This document shows positions 1-8,487 of a stretch of 46,659 bases of DNA, in pieces (position 1 is the stretch's first letter; each line of letters opens with the position of its first letter). The translations under genes and the position numbers were made by a program. The notes under the pieces were generated by a model that saw nothing but the letters and a program-made list of their open reading frames with translations, was not told where the DNA came from and did not search any database. Source of the stretch: Deltaproteobacteria bacterium. GTDB taxonomy: Bacteria; Myxococcota_A; Polyangia; Polyangiales; Ga0077539. The DNA lies in NCBI GenBank assembly GCA_030694465.1, contig JAUXYJ010000093.1, positions 1 to 46,659 on the forward strand, given 5' to 3'.

Positions 1-37
1 TGAGGCGATCTGAGAGAGATCGATCGAACGCGACGAC

Positions 38-775
38 TCACCGTCTGGGCTTTGGGTCGTTTGCCAGTAGGATTGCCGGTACACGTGCCGGGCTCGAACC
101 AGAAGCAGGCGCTTCTTTGAACACGAGACCGCCCATGGATGACAGGAGCGCCCAGAGTCGACTTCGATCCGCTTGGGTATGTAGTCCCGGCGCAGAGTTG
201 TCGGCGTCCGGATTGTCTCGTCTGCGCCTCCCTAGCGCGTAGTAGAATTCTGCCTGTCGCCAGTAAGCTTGAGCAAGTCGTGCCCACTCATCCCGTTCAT
301 CTTGCGTAAACCGGTGAGCGTCACCCGCATTCGTCCCCGCACTGACGCTCAAATCAGTGAAGTCGAATGCTTTTCTTGCAATGATAATCCGCTCTTCGGT
401 AGTCAGGTCGGACACGAGATCGGCGGGGTTGTCTACTGGGCCCTTTCGATTCACACCGCCCTGAAAATCTACGCCTCCCTGACGAATGTCGCCTGGTGCT
501 CCGCCCCTTCCTGTGCCGGGGCGATCGAAGAATCCTCCCTGGAACGGTGATCCTTGGCCCGACGTCGTTTGTTCGGGGCCTCGGCCCACGGACACGACGG
601 GTCCCTGTCCATCGGCTATACCGGTCACACGCCCACTACCACCACGCCCAAGATCTCCCAGATGGTCTGCGAGATTGTCCGCGATGCGCCGCGCACGATC
701 GAGCAGCTTGCCGGGCTGGCCATTGATCAACGCAGCCACAATCTCTGGACTCACGTTGAACTCATACTCTTGCAT
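38..775 (-). CDS. hypothetical protein, Gly-rich centre
   Basis: This 245-residue protein is not recognised. The N-terminal ~40 residues look helical (MQEYEFNVSPEIV..., then an RARRIADNLADHL stretch). Residues ~42-115 are a low-complexity Gly/Pro/Gln linker, and the C-terminal ~120 residues are mixed helical with an Arg-rich GRRRRD patch. There is no signal peptide or membrane segment. The ATG at 775 has only a weak purine-rich stretch upstream. It lies on the same strand as the small gene at 892-1263, and both are visibly less GC-biased at third positions than most neighbours, which suggests acquired DNA. A phage structural or accessory protein is possible, but this is inference from context. 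Confidence 0.55.
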   Translation of the reverse strand: MQEYEFNVSPEIVAALINGQPGKLLDRARRIADNLADHLGDLGRGGSGRVTGIADGQGPVVSVGRGPEQTTSGQGSPFQGGFFDRPGTGRGGAPGDIRQGGVDFQGGVNRKGPVDNPADLVSDLTTEERIIIARKAFDFTDLSVSAGTNAGDAHRFTQDERDEWARLAQAYWRQAEFYYALGRRRRDNPDADNSAPGLHTQADRSRLWALLSSMGGLVFKEAPASGSSPARVPAILLANDPKPRR

Positions 776-891
776 GGCACCAACTCTTCTTTCTTCGCCG
801 ACACCCGGCGAATCACGACGATTGCCTCATGCGAATACACGTGTGTCGAGATCATCCGATATGCGACGGATGTCCTCGACACACTGAGGAC

Positions 892-1263
892 TCACAGCGC
901 CCGTCCCGTCACGATCACCGTCAGGTCCGCGTCGCCCGCGCTTACGCTCACGCCGAGTCGTACAAACGCGCCGCGCGTCGCGATCCCCGTGGTGGTCTCG
1001 GCAGGGGTGATAAACTCGGAAAACAGCTGCCCGCCCAGCGTGATGGAGGACGACCAATTGCTGTACTCAACCCAATTCTGGTTGTCATTCGAGTGAAGGA
1101 TTCTGATCGTCACTTTGCCGCTGCCGCTGCCGCTCGAGCGCCGACTCACGTACTGAATCGCAAACGAATCCGCCGCACCCAGCATGCTGTTGAAGTCTGC
1201 CGAGGTAAACTGCTCCGTTACGAACGCCGTGCCAACAAACACTTCGCGGTTGAACAATCGCAT
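892..1263 (-). CDS. small beta-rich hypothetical protein
   Basis: The frame is open further upstream, but the start is placed at the ATG at 1263 because a GGAG lies 6 nt before it and the sequence upstream reads as Arg-rich noise. The 123-residue product begins MRLFNREVF. It is rich in Ser, Thr and Val with alternating beta-like segments (KVTIRILHSNDNQNW, FVRLGVSVSAGDADLTVIV). There is no signal peptide. The pattern resembles small beta-sandwich structural proteins of phage or particle type, but no family can be named. It sits 116 nt upstream of the gene at 38-775 on the same strand, so the two could be co-transcribed. Confidence 0.55.
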   Translation of the reverse strand: MRLFNREVFVGTAFVTEQFTSADFNSMLGAADSFAIQYVSRRSSGSGSGKVTIRILHSNDNQNWVEYSNWSSSITLGGQLFSEFITPAETTTGIATRGAFVRLGVSVSAGDADLTVIVTGRAL

Positions 1264-1843
1264 GATGCACTCCGATCTCTCTGCCACTTCCCATGACCAG
1301 CCGTAGGCGCACCCCAGGAGCCATCTTCGCAAACCATGTGCGAAAGCATCGCTCGTGCAACACGCCGCTCCCCAGCCGAATGTTCGCCGAAGGGTGACGA
1401 GTCTTCGAACTAACGAACACGACAATGCCGCGCTTTCCGTCCGCCGTCCATGCACCCTCGCGCGCTGTCGCGAGCGCACGTGGCGTAGGCGACAGACTTC
1501 GATAACCAATGGACTCTCTTGAGGAATTTACGTCGGTTCGAGCTCGTTGGATGACCTACGAAAGTCGTGAGGGTCCGCACGATGTTAGCTCGTGTCATGC
1601 CGCTCCTGCGCTCCTTGCGCTTGGGTGGGGGCCGCGCTGCGCGGTCGCTGCGCACAATCTGCGATCACACCCGCGGAATGTGCGCGTTTGGGCCAAGAGT
1701 CCTCGGGTGGGCTCAAGCGCACGATTTGCCTGAGATGATCCTCGCAGAGTGAGCCTCCGCGGTTCTCGATGCGTGCATCGCCACGGGCTCCATTACCTCA
1801 TGAGAGAAGTGCCCCGCGGCCCCCGTGCGCCTAGCGTCTGCCC
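1264..1843. other. intergenic region without a supportable gene
   Basis: This stretch of 580 bases lies between divergently oriented genes. Open frames exist on both strands, but their translations are Arg/Ala/Ser-rich and low in information, as expected from chance openness of high-GC DNA. I see no convincing RNA gene, repeat or terminator in it. Promoters for the minus gene at 892-1263 and the plus gene at 1844-2674 must lie here, but none stands out. Confidence 0.5.
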
Positions 1844-2674
1844 ATGAACAACGAGTCTCTCTTGCGCGGTTCGCTCCGCGCGAACGCAGTGTTTTCGGCG
1901 GTCTCTGGCGTACTTGCGCTCGCGCTCGCACAGCGGGTAGGGGCGCTGCTGGCCCTCCCCGCGGTGGTTGTCTCGGTCACCGGCGGCGCGCTGGTTGTGT
2001 TTGCGCTGAGCCTCGGTGCGCTGAGCCTTCGCGCCCGCGTCAGCTCGCCCTGGTCCGTGTTGGCCACCGCGCTGGACGTCGGCTGGGTGGTGCTGAGCGC
2101 GGTACTTCTCGCGGTGCACAGCGTGCCGAGCGTGGCGCTGGTGCTCGGGCTCGCGGCCGTGGTGGCCGTGTTTGCGCTGGCGCAGGTCGAAGGGCACCGG
2201 CGGGCGCTGTTTGTCTCGGGGCGCGGCGTGTATGCGCTCTCTCGCACGGTCGCGGCGTCGCCGGAGCGCGCGTGGCGTGTGGTGTCCGATGTCGCAGGCT
2301 ATGCCCAGGTGGCCGCGACGCTGCATCGCTCAGAGATCGTCTCGGGCAGCGGCCTGGGCATGGTGCGCAAGTGCGAAGACACGCAGGGGGTGTGCTGGAC
2401 CGAGACCTGCACGCGCTGGGAAGAGGGTGCAGCCTACGCGTTTGAAGTGGACACGCGGGCCCCGGGATACCCGCTTCCGCTGGCGAGCATGCGCGGGGAC
2501 TTTGAGGTCGCGCCAGGGGCGGGCGGGGGCGCGGTGGTCCGCGTCGCGTTCGGCTTTGAGCCCAAAGGAGGCTGGGGGACCGCGGCGCTGCTGGGGCTGG
2601 TGTTTGCGGCGCGCGGCGACGCGCAGGTGGGCGCGATCATGGCCAAGTGGGCAGCGCAGGCGGAGGCGGGCTGA
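1844..2674 (+). CDS. membrane protein with C-terminal SRPBCC-like domain
   Basis: The 276-residue product has about four hydrophobic helices in residues ~10-125. These are followed by a soluble domain starting near ALSRTVAASPERAWRVVSDV, which is the typical opening of a SRPBCC / polyketide-cyclase fold (helix-grip lipid- or ligand-binding). The domain continues with a GSGLGMVRKCEDT turn and closes with a long C-terminal helix (GAIMAKWAAQAEAG). The family binds hydrophobic ligands; the ligand here is unknown. The ATG at 1844 follows no strong Shine-Dalgarno sequence. The fusion of a membrane anchor to SRPBCC suggests a ligand domain held at the inner membrane. It is a stand-alone gene, convergent with the EF-Tu-like gene downstream. 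Confidence 0.7.
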   Translation: MNNESLLRGSLRANAVFSAVSGVLALALAQRVGALLALPAVVVSVTGGALVVFALSLGALSLRARVSSPWSVLATALDVGWVVLSAVLLAVHSVPSVALVLGLAAVVAVFALAQVEGHRRALFVSGRGVYALSRTVAASPERAWRVVSDVAGYAQVAATLHRSEIVSGSGLGMVRKCEDTQGVCWTETCTRWEEGAAYAFEVDTRAPGYPLPLASMRGDFEVAPGAGGGAVVRVAFGFEPKGGWGTAALLGLVFAARGDAQVGAIMAKWAAQAEAG

Positions 2675-2959
2675 GGGGTAAGTGGGTGGGTGGTTTCGTG
2701 GCACGCGGACCTCGCGTTCGCTCGGTTTGGGCCTGCTCGTGGCGACAAACTGCATGGACGGGGCTGCTGCGCGCTCGGTCCGACGATGAGCAAAGGCATG
2801 CGAGGCCCCACGCCATGGAGCCGCCATGGAGAGAGCCGCCAATGAGACACGTGACCCACGACACCACCGCATGCGCGCTTGACGGAGGCGCGGCTTCGAT
2901 GGACCCCGGCAGACCTGCGCGCGATTGCGTGCGTGAGCCCGGCGACGTCGCCGGGTGGC
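2675..2959. other. intergenic region with CGCCATGG motifs and a palindrome
   Basis: This 285-base space lies between two convergent genes. It carries two closely spaced GCCATGG motifs near 2811-2830 and ends in the 18-bp perfect palindrome at 2938-2955, which lies 4 bp from the stop of the minus-strand gene. No gene is supported. Confidence 0.5.
2938..2955. repeat. palindromic extragenic repeat, copy 1
   Basis: The core CCGGCGACGTCGCCGG (2939-2954) is a perfect 16-bp palindrome, extended here to 18 bp by C/G flanks. The same core recurs at 6191, 6237 and 29208, always between genes. This copy sits immediately past the 3' end of the minus-strand EF-Tu-like gene, so it could act as a transcript-end hairpin or a protein-binding site. 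Confidence 0.8.
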
Positions 2960-4144
2960 CTACCCCAGCACACGCTCGACAAACGCGACGGCGAAGAGCG
3001 AGGTCCCGTCGGTGAGCCAGTGCGGCTGGCCGAGCATCATGGGCCGCGGGCGCTCGTGCTGCAGCACCGCCTCGAACGGGCCAGGGCTGAGCACCGCGCG
3101 GTCGAGCGTGACGAGTGTGTTGCGTGGATCGCGGTTGCCCACAATCGCCAGGCGCTCGCCAGGGCGTATCGTCGCAGCGGGTGCCCTCCACGCATAGCAG
3201 CGCAGGCGCACGAGCGAGCCTTGTAGGCCCGCGCCGGGAGACACCAAGAGGTCGCCGCGGGCGATGTCGTTGCGGGTGCAGTCCGAGAGCATGATTCCGA
3301 TGTTTTGGCCCGCGCGTGCGACTGGGGTCACTTTGCGGGAGATCTCGAGCGCCGTCACACGCACGGTGGTCCGCGTCTCGTCACGCAGAATGTCCACCGC
3401 CTTGCCTATCGCGACGCTTCCGCGCTGCACTGGACCTGTGACCACAAGCCCCCTGCCGCGAATGTCAAACGTGTCTTCGATGGGCATGACAAACGTGGGG
3501 TCGAGCTCTGCGTAGGGCACGGTGTCGTCGAGGGTGTCGCGCAGCGCGAGGGCGCCGGCTCTCCAGGCGGGCGGGGCGTTGGGCGCGATGGGGCCCGACG
3601 AGCGCACGACCGCGCAATCATCTCCGGCAAAGCCTGCGGCGCTGAGCAGCTCGCGGGTGTCTTGCTCGATCGCGTCGAGCGTGTCTGCGCTGGCCTCGTG
3701 CGCGTCGGTGATAAACACCGTGGCCGCTTGGGCTCCCAAGAAGACGGCGCCGTCGAGCATCTGCGCGATCGGGTCGAGGGTGACTTCGGCGAGGGCAGAG
3801 TGCACCCAGACAATCGCGTCGCAGCGCTTGGTCCCGGCCATCATGAGCGCCTGCACGTCGTTGACACACTCGTAGAGCGTAAAGCGTCGCTTGGGGGTCA
3901 CGAGCGGCTGCAAGCGCGCGGCCCCCGAGGTCGGGCCAAAATCGTTGAAGAGCATCACGACCTCGCCCTGCTCGGTGCGCGGCGGGTTGACCACGCGGGG
4001 GTCAAAACGCACGAGGCCCTCGGGGCGGTCGATGGACTGGAGGGCGGCGATGACCTCGCTCGTCCCGTGGGTGCGTTGGCCAAGGACAAAGACGTGGGCC
4101 GCGGGGAGGTCTGCGGGTGCGGCGGTGTTGAGTTCGCGTGACAC
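2960..4144 (-). CDS. EF-Tu-like protein with eroded GTPase motifs
   Basis: The 394-residue product is collinear with elongation factor Tu. Domain 2 is unmistakable (PIEDTFDIRGRGLVVTG, residues ~221-237, then a QRGSV.IG turn), and a domain 3-like region follows to the C-terminus. In domain 1 the nucleotide motifs are lost. The GHVDHGKT P-loop reads GQRTHGTS (22-29), with Thr in place of Lys. The DCPGH motif reads ECVND (92-96). The NKCD motif reads TDAH (146-149). Known EF-Tu needs these residues for GTP binding, so I infer a non-GTPase paralogue; whether it still meets aminoacyl-tRNA or the ribosome is unknown. The reading frame is intact, which argues against a pseudogene. The start is GTG at 4144 with no clear ribosome site. 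Confidence 0.8.
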   Translation of the reverse strand: MSRELNTAAPADLPAAHVFVLGQRTHGTSEVIAALQSIDRPEGLVRFDPRVVNPPRTEQGEVVMLFNDFGPTSGAARLQPLVTPKRRFTLYECVNDVQALMMAGTKRCDAIVWVHSALAEVTLDPIAQMLDGAVFLGAQAATVFITDAHEASADTLDAIEQDTRELLSAAGFAGDDCAVVRSSGPIAPNAPPAWRAGALALRDTLDDTVPYAELDPTFVMPIEDTFDIRGRGLVVTGPVQRGSVAIGKAVDILRDETRTTVRVTALEISRKVTPVARAGQNIGIMLSDCTRNDIARGDLLVSPGAGLQGSLVRLRCYAWRAPAATIRPGERLAIVGNRDPRNTLVTLDRAVLSPGPFEAVLQHERPRPMMLGQPHWLTDGTSLFAVAFVERVLG

Positions 4145-4168
4145 GGGGCGCAGGGTAGCGCAGAGGGC

Positions 4169-5011
4169 TCAGCGCAGCGCGCGGTGGTGATGTCTCAGGT
4201 GCTCTTCGACAAAGCTCTGCACAAAGAAGTACGAGTGGTCGTAGCCCTCATGGCGGCGCACGCGCACGCGCTGCCCGGTCTGTGCCGCGCGCTGCTCGAT
4301 CAGCTCGGGCATCAGCTGCCCCGCGAGAAACTTGTCCGCGAGGCCTTGGTCAATGAGCGCCTCGCCGGGGAGCGTGTGCTGCAGCATCAGCTCGCACGCG
4401 TCGTAGTCAGCCCAGCGCGCGCGGTCTGTGCCGAGGTAGCCCGCAAAGGCCCGCTCGCCCCAGGGGCACTGCGTGGGCGCGCAAATCGGCGCGAGCGCGC
4501 TCACCGAGCGAAAGACCTCGGGCGCCCGCAGCGCAGCCACGAGGGCGCCGTGGCCGCCCATCGAGTGCCCCATCACGCCGAGCCGCGCCGCATCGATGGC
4601 AAACGCGCCCGCCACGAGCTTGGGCAGCTCGTCGGTCACGTACGAGAACATCTTGTAGGTCCCCGACCAGGGCGCCTCGGTGGCGTCGACGTAGAAGCCC
4701 GCACCCACGCCAAAATCCCAGCTAGAATCATCGCCGGGGTAGCGCTCGGCGCGTGGGCTCGTGTCCGGCGTGACCAACGCGAGCCCTAGCTCGGCGGCGA
4801 CCCGCTGGGCGCCCGCTTTGATCACAAAGGTCTCTTCGTTGCAGGTGAGCCCTGCGAGAAATAGTACCGCAGGGACCCGCTCTTTCTCTGCTTGGGGCGG
4901 GAGATAAACCCCCACACGCATGGGCCCTGCACACGAGACCGAAGGGTGCTCGATCATGTGCTGCACGCCGCCAAAACAGCGCTGCGAAGACCTCACCGTG
5001 AGCTCGCTCAC
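4169..5011 (-). CDS. fghA: S-formylglutathione hydrolase
   Basis: This 280-residue alpha/beta hydrolase is of the esterase D type and hydrolyses S-formylglutathione to formate and glutathione. Diagnostic motifs are the oxyanion segment FLAGLTCNEETF (~51-62), the nucleophile elbow GHSMGGHGAL with Ser150, an acidic residue near DQGLADKFL (Asp226 is the likely triad acid) and His259 in GYDHSYFF. Length and motifs are full-size for the family. The start is GTG at 5011. It overlaps the stop of the upstream adhC-like gene by 4 nt (GTGA), which implies translational coupling and a two-gene formaldehyde oxidation operon. Confidence 0.93.
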   Translation of the reverse strand: MSELTVRSSQRCFGGVQHMIEHPSVSCAGPMRVGVYLPPQAEKERVPAVLFLAGLTCNEETFVIKAGAQRVAAELGLALVTPDTSPRAERYPGDDSSWDFGVGAGFYVDATEAPWSGTYKMFSYVTDELPKLVAGAFAIDAARLGVMGHSMGGHGALVAALRAPEVFRSVSALAPICAPTQCPWGERAFAGYLGTDRARWADYDACELMLQHTLPGEALIDQGLADKFLAGQLMPELIEQRAAQTGQRVRVRRHEGYDHSYFFVQSFVEEHLRHHHRALR

Positions 5012-6120
5012 GGGTACACGACCACCGAGCGAATCGACTCGCCCTTGTGCATGAGCTCAATGCCCTCGTTGATGCGCTCAAGCGGGAGCTTGTGGGTGAT
5101 CATCGCGTCAATCTCGATCTTCTTGTCCATGTACCAGTCAACGATGCGCGGGACATCTGTGCGGCCACGAGCGCCGCCAAACGCGCTGCCCTTCCACACG
5201 CGCCCGGTGACCAATTGAAAGGGCCGCGTCGAGATCTCTTGCCCAGCGCCCGCCACGCCGATCACCACGCTCGTGCCCCAGCCGCGGTGGCAGCACTCGA
5301 GGGCCTGGCGCATCAGGGTGGTGTTTCCGACGCACTCAAACGTGTAGTCCGCGCCGCCCTTCGTGAGGTCTACGAGATACGGGACGAGCTCACCACGGAC
5401 CTCGGTGGGGTTGACAAAGTGGGTCATGCCAAACCGTCGCGCGATCTCTTCGCGAGCCGGGTTAATATCCACGCCGATGATCATGTCGGCGCCCACCATC
5501 TTGGCCGCCTGGATCACGTTGAGACCGATCCCTCCGAGACCAAACACGATCACATTGGCGCCCGCTTCGACATTGGCGGTCCAGATCACTGCGCCGACGC
5601 CGGTGGTCACGCCGCAGCCGATGTAGCAGACGCTCTCAAACGGAGCGTCTTTGCGGATTTTGGCGAGCGCGATCTCAGGCAAGACCGTGTAGTTCGCGAA
5701 GGTCGAGCAGCCCATGTAGTGATGGATCTTTTCGCCGTCGATCGAGAAGCGGCTTGTGCCATCGGGCATGAGCCCTTTGCCCTGCGTGGCGCGGATCGAG
5801 GTGCATAGGTTGCTCTTCTTGGACAAGCACGTCTTGCAGCCGCGGCACTCGGGTGTGTACAGCGGGATCACGTGGTCGCCCTTGGCGAGCGAGGTCACGC
5901 CGGGGCCTACGTCCACGACAATCCCCGCGCCTTCGTGCCCTAAAATCACCGGAAACAGGCCCTCAGGGTCCGCCCCTGAGCGCGTGAAATCATCGGTGTG
6001 ACAGATGCCCGTCGCCTTGAGCTCAACGAGCACTTCGCCGGCCTTGGGGCCCTCGAGGTCTACGGTCTCAACGCTGAGCGGAGCGCCTGCTTTGGTCGCG
6101 ATCGCGGCACGTACTTTCAT
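5008..6120 (-). CDS. adhC: S-(hydroxymethyl)glutathione dehydrogenase / class III alcohol dehydrogenase
   Basis: This 370-residue zinc-dependent medium-chain dehydrogenase oxidises S-hydroxymethylglutathione with NAD. The ATG at 6120 (MKVRAAIATKAG) is chosen because it matches the family N-terminus; an in-frame upstream ATG gives an Arg-rich extension. Visible residues are catalytic-zinc Cys40 in GICHTDD, His62-Glu63 in GHEGAGIV, structural-zinc cysteines 92, 95, 98 and 106 (CRGCKTCLSKKSNLC) and the Rossmann GLGGIGLNV. It is the first gene of a pair with S-formylglutathione hydrolase, together converting formaldehyde to formate. Two palindromic repeats lie in its upstream region and could regulate it. 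Confidence 0.94.
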   Translation of the reverse strand: MKVRAAIATKAGAPLSVETVDLEGPKAGEVLVELKATGICHTDDFTRSGADPEGLFPVILGHEGAGIVVDVGPGVTSLAKGDHVIPLYTPECRGCKTCLSKKSNLCTSIRATQGKGLMPDGTSRFSIDGEKIHHYMGCSTFANYTVLPEIALAKIRKDAPFESVCYIGCGVTTGVGAVIWTANVEAGANVIVFGLGGIGLNVIQAAKMVGADMIIGVDINPAREEIARRFGMTHFVNPTEVRGELVPYLVDLTKGGADYTFECVGNTTLMRQALECCHRGWGTSVVIGVAGAGQEISTRPFQLVTGRVWKGSAFGGARGRTDVPRIVDWYMDKKIEIDAMITHKLPLERINEGIELMHKGESIRSVVVYP

Positions 6121-6189
6121 CGTGTGTCTCTCTGTGGGTGAGCGAGGTCTGCGCTTGCTAGCACATGTATGCACAGCAAGCGTGCGCAA

Positions 6190-6207
6190 TCCGGCGACGT
6201 CGCCGGA
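6190..6207. repeat. palindromic extragenic repeat, copy 2
   Basis: The core CCGGCGACGTCGCCGG at 6191-6206 is extended to an 18-bp palindrome by T/A flanks. It sits in the divergent space between adhC (start 6120) and the PhoD-like gene (start 6330), 46 bp from copy 3. This placement would allow a paired operator. Confidence 0.8.
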
Positions 6208-6236
6208 GAGACAGCGACCGCAGGCGTCCTAACGTC

Positions 6237-6252
6237 CCGGCGACGTCGCCGG
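6237..6252. repeat. palindromic extragenic repeat, copy 3
   Basis: A second copy of the same perfect 16-bp palindrome lies in the adhC/phoD divergent intergenic region. The centre-to-centre distance to copy 2 is 46 bp. The two copies flank a stretch of unrelated sequence, so this is not one long inverted repeat. Confidence 0.8.
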
Positions 6253-6329
6253 ATCAAACCGCTTTGTACATTCACTCGCGCACGCCAAATCAGCGCAACG
6301 AGCGTTTGAATTCGGTACCATCGTGTGCG

Positions 6330-7913
6330 ATGGCGATTTCTCGAAGAGAGTTTTTGGTGATCACCGGAGCCGCGGCTGCGGGCGCTGGATGTGCTGCAAT
6401 CGAGGGCCCCGAAGGGGACGCCGCCGTCGATGGTGCGCGGGAGGCTGGCGTGCTCGACGCGGCTGCAGACGACGCCACGATCGACGCGAGCGGGCTCGGT
6501 GACGCGACCGAGGAGCCCGATGCACAGACAGAGACTGACGCAGCGAGCGATGCCCGCGTGCGGGCGGATGCGGGGGCTGATGCGAACGGGCGCTGCACCG
6601 CGGATGACCCGACGCCGAGCCCGGACACCACGGACTTTGAGCTCAACTCGGTGCCCTACAACGGCGCAGGGTTTCCGTTAGGGGTGATGGCAGGAGACGC
6701 GTTGCCGACGCGGGCGATGGTGTGGACGCGCTATGACGGCGCGCGAGCGGTTCGTCTGCGGGTGGTCGAGGTCAACGCGCGAGGGCTGGCGCTCAAGATC
6801 GTGCACGACGCGGACGTTGCGCTCGCGGCGGGTGGATTTGCGCATGTGGATGTGACGGGTCTCGAAGCGAGCAAGCGCTATCGGTACGCTTTCTTCGAGA
6901 AGAACGGCGCCAACCTCGTCGGCCGTAGCCGCATCGGAAAGTTTCGCACTGCGCCCACCGCGAGCTCTTGCTCGGTGATCGAGTTTGGGGGCACCTCGTG
7001 CAACATTCTTGGACACGCTCCGTGGCCTAATTTGCAGCACGCCGCGGCCGAAGAGCTCGACTTTTTTATCCACTGCGGAGACCATATTTACGCTGACGGC
7101 GGCGTCGACGCAGAGACCCTCGCAGAGTACCGCGCCAAGTACGAGCAGTACTGGCGAGGCGGCGGGCTCAATGACCTGCACGCGTCCACTGGGCTCTTCT
7201 GCACCTGGGACGACCACGAGGTCAAAAACAACTGGAACGCCGAGACGATCGACAACACCGCCGCCGGCCGCGCACAGCTCGCCGCCGCCACGCGGACCTT
7301 CTTCGAGCACCGCGCGTTTCGTCGCAACAGCGCCAGCCCAGATCGCATTTATCGCAGCTTCAAGTGGGGCCACACCGCCGAGATCTTTATGCTCGATTGC
7401 CGTGGCGAGCGCAGGCCCTCGACGCGCGCGACGGCCAACGCACAGTTTATCTCGCCCGCACAATTGAGCTGGCTAAAAGCAGGCCTTCGCAACTCAACCG
7501 CGGTGTTTAAGTTCGTCGTGACCTCCAAGCCCATCACGGGCCGCGTCGCCATGGACCTCACCCGCGACGACTACTGGGAGGGCTTTCCGGCGCAGCGCGC
7601 AGAGCTGCTTGATTTCATCGTGGACAACCGCCTCGATGGCGTCTGGTTTCTCTCGGGCGATGTGCACTATGGCTGCATCTGCAAGGTCGAGCGCACGGGC
7701 CGCTTCAGCGCGCTGCGCGAGGTCTACATGGGCCCCTCGGGCAGCGGCGATGACGGCGTGGTCGACTGCTCCCCGGCCAACCCGCAAGACCTCGCCCGGA
7801 TCGACCGCAAGAACTACACGAAGTTTCGCGCGGACCCTATCGCCAAGACCCTCGAGATTAGCTTCATCGGCGACGCAAACAACGTCCTCTGTCGCAAGGT
7901 GTTTCCCGCATAA
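6330..7913 (+). CDS. phoD: PhoD-like alkaline phosphatase/phosphodiesterase, Tat-exported
   Basis: The 527-residue product starts at ATG 6330, chosen because it begins a clear Tat signal (MAISRREFLVITGAAAAG) ending in a possible lipobox Cys21. Residues ~28-90 form an Asp/Ala-rich linker, and the catalytic region follows. PhoD-type metallophosphoesterase motifs are CGDHIYADGG (249-258), TWDDHEVKNNW (292-302), a DCRGERR segment (~356) and LSGDVHYG near residue 450. The family binds Fe/Ca and releases phosphate from phosphoesters outside the cytoplasm. An N-terminal Fn3-like beta domain (~105-210) is typical. The long acidic linker is the unusual part. The gene diverges from adhC. Confidence 0.9.
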   Translation: MAISRREFLVITGAAAAGAGCAAIEGPEGDAAVDGAREAGVLDAAADDATIDASGLGDATEEPDAQTETDAASDARVRADAGADANGRCTADDPTPSPDTTDFELNSVPYNGAGFPLGVMAGDALPTRAMVWTRYDGARAVRLRVVEVNARGLALKIVHDADVALAAGGFAHVDVTGLEASKRYRYAFFEKNGANLVGRSRIGKFRTAPTASSCSVIEFGGTSCNILGHAPWPNLQHAAAEELDFFIHCGDHIYADGGVDAETLAEYRAKYEQYWRGGGLNDLHASTGLFCTWDDHEVKNNWNAETIDNTAAGRAQLAAATRTFFEHRAFRRNSASPDRIYRSFKWGHTAEIFMLDCRGERRPSTRATANAQFISPAQLSWLKAGLRNSTAVFKFVVTSKPITGRVAMDLTRDDYWEGFPAQRAELLDFIVDNRLDGVWFLSGDVHYGCICKVERTGRFSALREVYMGPSGSGDDGVVDCSPANPQDLARIDRKNYTKFRADPIAKTLEISFIGDANNVLCRKVFPA

Positions 7914-8016
7914 AAGACCGCTGCTAACGCGTCTTCGTGAGCGCCGCCAAGAGCGCCTCCAGCGCCACTCGCCCGCCCGCTCGGTCGCACGCGCCGCGTT
8001 GCGCTACGCTCTCTCG

Positions 8017-8487
8017 ATGCTCCGCGCGCGTCCCTCCGCAGTGATCTCGTTGCTCTTGTCGCTCGCCGCGTGCCGCACGCCCAGCACAACCGCTGCGCCG
8101 CAGCCCGCGCCAGCAGCAGCGCCCCCAGAACCCCACGTTGTGCCCATCACCGCGGCCGCGGATCTGCCCAGCCAAGACGCGCCCACGCTCACCGTGTGCG
8201 GCGCGCTGGACTCGAGCCCCGTCGGACCCCGTGGCTCCCCCAGCACCTATGTCCTCTGGGGAATCCGCCTCGCCAACGACCCATCGATCTCGCTCTTTGT
8301 GCGCAACCCGTGGCCCGACGCCGAGCAAGGAACCCCGCGCCCAGATCTCACACAGCCTCTCGCCCGCGTGTGCGCCTCGGGCCGATTCTATCGCGAATAT
8401 CCCATCGCCCCCGGCGACCCGCCCTACACCGCGCGCTTCAGCGGCCGCTGGCTCTTTGACCCAGTGATCACACCCGAGCCCCGTTAA
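8017..8487 (+). CDS. small lipoprotein, unknown function
   Basis: The 156-residue product starts at ATG 8017, chosen because it opens a lipoprotein signal (MLRARPSAVISLLLSLAAC, Cys19). The frame upstream overlaps the PhoD gene and is noise. A Pro/Ala-rich linker (~22-40) precedes a ~110-residue soluble domain that begins with a TLTVCGALDSS strand, contains YVLWGIRLAND and closes on ARFSGRWLFDPV. No family is recognised. It is probably anchored in the outer membrane. Its TAA stop overlaps the stop of the convergent DUF2330 gene by 4 bp (TTAA). Confidence 0.7.
   Translation: MLRARPSAVISLLLSLAACRTPSTTAAPQPAPAAAPPEPHVVPITAAADLPSQDAPTLTVCGALDSSPVGPRGSPSTYVLWGIRLANDPSISLFVRNPWPDAEQGTPRPDLTQPLARVCASGRFYREYPIAPGDPPYTARFSGRWLFDPVITPEPR

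Noticed and set aside
3305..4141. Open frame antisense to the EF-Tu-like gene
   Set aside because: It mirrors the sense gene's codon pattern and carries no recognisable domain or signal.
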